This document shows, one piece after another, positions 61,601 to 64,000 of a stretch of DNA of 64,000 nt. Position numbers and translations under genes: made by a program. The DNA comes from Cyathus striatus (Eukaryota; Basidiomycota; Agaricomycetes; Agaricales; Nidulariaceae), in the NCBI GenBank assembly GCA_025738555.1, contig JAOVFP010000009.1, forward strand, positions 1,178,001 through 1,242,000, in the 5' to 3' direction. How positions within the stretch are numbered: the first letter of the stretch is position 1; every line of letters starts with the position of its first letter. A model generated the notes under the pieces. That model ran no database searches, was not told where the DNA came from, and saw nothing but the letters and a program-made list of their open reading frames with translations.

Positions 61601-61810
61601 GTGATACATAACCACACGGGTGTGATACATAACCACACGGGTGTGATACATAACCACACGGGTGTGATACATAACCACACGGGTGTGATACATAACCACA
61701 CGGGTGTGATACATAACCACACGGGTGTGATACATAACCACACGGGTGTGATACATAACCACACGGGTGTGATACATAACCACACGGGTGTGATACATAA
61801 CCACACGGGT
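61601..61810 (+). repeat. Minisatellite, 21-bp unit x 10 (unit 10)
   Basis: Ten perfect or near-perfect 21-bp repeats with core GATACATAACCACACGGG, exactly 210 bp. All three frames are open in both directions, which is an artefact of the period. Confidence 0.9.
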
Positions 61811-61829
61811 GGATATATTTGTCATGGGT

Positions 61830-61974
61830 AAGCAGGGGTTTGGGGGTGCAACCCCCAAGAAGAAAAAAGCGGGGGTCTGGGGGCGCAGCCCCACAGCAAG
61901 CTGTCATCTGTGTGGAGCGGAGGAGGGAGCCAACAGGCTCCCATACCCGTAGCGGAGCACGGGTGTAAAGCTTG
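61830..61974 (+). repeat. 3' hairpin module of unit 10
   Basis: Only two GCA-triloop hairpins (first 5 G and 5 C). GGAGCCAACAGGCTCC and CCCGTAGCGGAGCACGGG follow, ending TGTAAAGCTTG. Confidence 0.75.
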
Positions 61975-62967
61975 TCTATATATAATGAGAGAAGGGTGGG
62001 AAACGTGGGTATAACGGTCATGTGGGAGAGGCAGTGTATAGTAACGTGACCTTATTAGCACTGAGTTACTGTATTTGGAATTTAAATGTGACTAAGCATA
62101 TGGCAAACGAGTTGCAAACAAGTCTGGATCAGCTGTTTTTGGAATCTTACTAAGCCATAATTCTTACTAAGCATCTTGAAAGGTTCTTGCCGCAACTTTG
62201 CCACACTGTTGCTGATGCTCAGCCACCACTTCTCCTTTGCTCCTCCATTGCCCTTTCTTGAATTTTAACCTCACTATGATGCTGTATGCATTTTGGCACA
62301 ATATTAATTTATTTTACTGATGTTTCGCATTTTTCTGCAGCTGCTGCACTATACTAAAATGTGTTTCTTCTTTTCTGCAAATGATTAGTAAGCTTCTTGA
62401 AATATATTCTCACATGCACACATACTCAACCTCACTGCTGCACTGCTAACTGCTAACTGCTGTCCTCATCTTTTCTCAACACCTTCCCCTTTGAGTTGAC
62501 ATTATATTTTTAATCTTTACACATAATAATGACACTATAAACAATTAATTTTCGCTTTTTCTGTGGGTACTGTAATTGTTTAAATAGAAGGGGGTAAGTA
62601 TGTTATATAGGTAGAATAAAATGAAGAATATCAAACTAATAATAAAGTAATAAATTAACTGTAGTTAGGCAATGTGAGGGGTACAAGTATAGGTGTTCTT
62701 CACATTACCTGTGACTAATACATAGGAATAATTAAAGAACACTTAGCAATGTGATAGATATAAAAAATGGGTAAGGGTACTGGGACCTTAGATTAGTAGG
62801 TAAGGATCTGTAGTGGGTGGATGGTGTATGTATAATTATAATACTCATGGGTGTGGTGACATTTTAGAGTACTACACATATATACATGGGCATGGGCATG
62901 GGTGATCTCTGATATGCTGTTCAACAAAGTAAATGACTAATCTTCTTGAAAAGGTGGTGTGCAATAT

Positions 62968-63057
62968 ATACATCATGGGTAGATATATTATACATCATGG
63001 GTAGATATATTATACATCATGGGTAGATATATTATACATCATGGGTAGATATATTCC
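62968..63057 (+). repeat. Minisatellite, 22-bp unit, about 4 copies (unit 11)
   Basis: Core CATGGGTAGATATATTAT repeated four times, the last one diverging (ATATTCCTCACAGG) into the hairpin module. Confidence 0.85.
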
Positions 63058-63066
63058 TCACAGGTA

Positions 63067-63267
63067 AGCAGGGGGTTTGGGGGGCGCAGCCCCCCAAGAG
63101 AGAAAAAAAGCGGGGGTCTGGGGGCGCAGCCCCTCAGCCTAAAGAACTGGGATGAAGAAGCAGGGGGTCTGGGGGGCGCAGCCCCACAGCAAGCTGTCAT
63201 CTGTGTGGAGCGGAGGAGGGAGCCGACAGGCTCCCGTTCCCGTAGCGAAGCACAGGTGTAAAGCTTG
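63067..63267 (+). repeat. 3' hairpin module of unit 11
   Basis: In the first hairpin the closing T-A pair is replaced by C-G (GGGGGGC-GCA-GCCCCCC), keeping the stem. Two further GCA hairpins, GGAGCCGACAGGCTCC, a decayed last hairpin, and AGGTGTAAAGCTTG. Confidence 0.75.
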
Positions 63268-64000
63268 TCTATATAGAAAGAGAGAAGGCATGGGAAGTGC
63301 CCGCGGATGGCAGGAGATTTTTAGCAGAAATTTAGAAATGATATCACGCTTTGCTGACTAATAAGAGGAAATCAAATGACTAAGCAAATTTATTACTAAG
63401 AGCAAGCATCTATAGACAAGGCGTGTGAATTTGGATTTAGATGGAGCGTGGGAAGTCTGTTTGGGAATAGCCGCAAATGGGGTGTTTGCGAGCATTTGCA
63501 GCGACTTAGATTTGGAAATAATTTGTTTTTGGAGGGAATGGATGAGATCTGATGAGATTGATGAGATCTGCAAACCAAAAAGAGAAATTAAATGACCAAG
63601 CAAGTGACTAAGCACGCCGGACAATAATGGTGTATATTTTTGTGGATATTAATGGCACTATAAAAATTAAAATATCGAATATTTATGGCTGCTGTAGTGA
63701 TTTATAGTGTATTTTTTAGAGATTGAGGTGTTGTGATGTTTTAATATGTGTGATTATAATGTGCTGGAATGTATAAAGATGTAGAATAAAAGATTTTAGT
63801 GTATGTGTGAATATTTTTGAATTGAGTGATAGGAGAATAGATATATAGGTGATGTAATTTAAGTATAAAAAATAATAGGTGCTCAATGTGGATGAATGTG
63901 TTTAGATATATAAACCACACAGATAGATATATTTCTGATGGGTAAGCTACAATAAATTAAAAGGAGCTCTAACTGATTGATACTATTGATCTCAAGGTAT
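63268..64000 (+). mobile_element. Partial units 12 and 13 at the right edge
   Basis: Unit 12 starts TCTATATAGAAAGAGAG and shows a GACTAAGC box at 63377. At 63409 a second unit start (TCTATAGACAAGGCGTGTG) appears after GCA, again as A|TC, followed by sequence like the starts of units 4 and 10. The remainder resembles the body of units 1 and 8 and runs out of the window. Confidence 0.55.

Larger units (their letters stand above)
60609..61974 (+). mobile_element. Array unit 10, non-autonomous, 1366 bp
   Basis: Nearly the same as unit 4 through the body, including the GACTAAGC box at about 60756 and TTGAGTTGTAACAGGACA. It differs by a ten-copy minisatellite before the module. Confidence 0.7.
61975..63267 (+). 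mobile_element. Array unit 11, non-autonomous, 1293 bp, chimeric
   Basis: After a diverged 5' end it holds sequence resembling the transposase leader (TTTTTCTGCAGCTGCTGCAC, 62332-62351), then the TTGAGTTGACA-type block of non-autonomous units. The remaining AT-rich body is unlike the others. A second TTCAACAAAGTAAATGACTAA block at about 62920 suggests a nested, truncated unit. Confidence 0.55.
11895..64000 (+). mobile_element. Head-to-tail array of Helitron-family units
   Basis: The same start (TCTATATATAATGAG or a near variant) recurs at 11895, 13652, 21472, 36391, 37624, 46503, 48571, 50959, 52384, 60609, 61975 and 63268. From 13652 onward each start is preceded directly by a terminus like CACGGGTGTAAAGCTTG. 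Units therefore abut with no intervening host DNA. Three units encode a Rep-helicase protein; the rest are short and non-coding but share the ends. The array runs off the right edge. Assignment to Helitrons rests on the encoded protein, the 5' TC, insertion next to A, and terminal hairpins. The 3' CTTG differs from the canonical CTRR. Confidence 0.75.

Noticed and set aside
61527..62021. Repetitive frames on both strands near 61.6 kb
   Set aside because: Artefact of a perfect 21-bp minisatellite.

Overview
The window looks like nuclear DNA of a filamentous basidiomycete, most likely an Agaricomycete. The evidence is a NACHT NTPase and a multi-pass membrane protein of types I associate with mushroom genomes, short introns (about 50-70 nt) with GTATGT/GTAAGT-like donors, a Ty3 chromovirus with a self-primed type of primer-binding site, and several large Helitron genes. 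All taxonomic statements come from recognising families; no search was run.

Left part (1-11,894) is ordinary, sparsely coding sequence. It holds the C-terminal end of a glycosylated membrane-anchored protein (about 48-513), a five-exon NACHT gene on the minus strand (6670-4517, modelled at 645 aa), and a four-exon membrane protein gene on the minus strand (11487-10258, about 353 aa). Between them lie gene-poor stretches with a diverged interspersed repeat (1136-1640 and 9767-10040) and a small degenerate tandem duplication (9136-9378).

Right part (11,895 to the window end, about 52 kb) is one head-to-tail array of at least eleven complete units plus partial ones. I read them as one Helitron family. 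Each unit starts with TCTATATATAATGAG or a close variant. Each ends with a 150-200 bp module of GC-rich hairpins, then a CACGGGTGTAAAGCTTG-like terminus, and the next unit begins at once. Units 2, 3 and 9 are autonomous-type and carry a large transposase gene: an RG-rich and proline-rich N-terminus, a CPDC motif, an HUH Rep domain with the two-tyrosine helix, and a PIF1-like helicase. Unit 3 is a fusion of a copy truncated at its 3' end (B) with a second copy (C). The other units are 1.2-2.4 kb, non-coding, and share both ends with the autonomous units. In five of them a different 21-22 bp minisatellite abuts the hairpin module.

All four transposase copies (A-D) are broken. A, B and C carry mainly single-base indels. 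D keeps its Rep-helicase frame but has five in-frame TGA codons, four or five of them explained by CGA to TGA change. In every copy the start codon is assembled by splicing (AT|G across an intron).

Unit 5 is interrupted inside its minisatellite by a 6,879-bp minus-strand Ty3 chromovirus (39,061-45,939). Its 384-bp LTRs look identical and it has a 5-bp TATAT target duplication, a self-complementary primer-binding site, an ATGA-coupled upstream ORF before gag, a broken pol, a C-terminal chromodomain and a small downstream membrane-type ORF. Unit 9 carries a 306-bp solo LTR inside one of its terminal hairpins.
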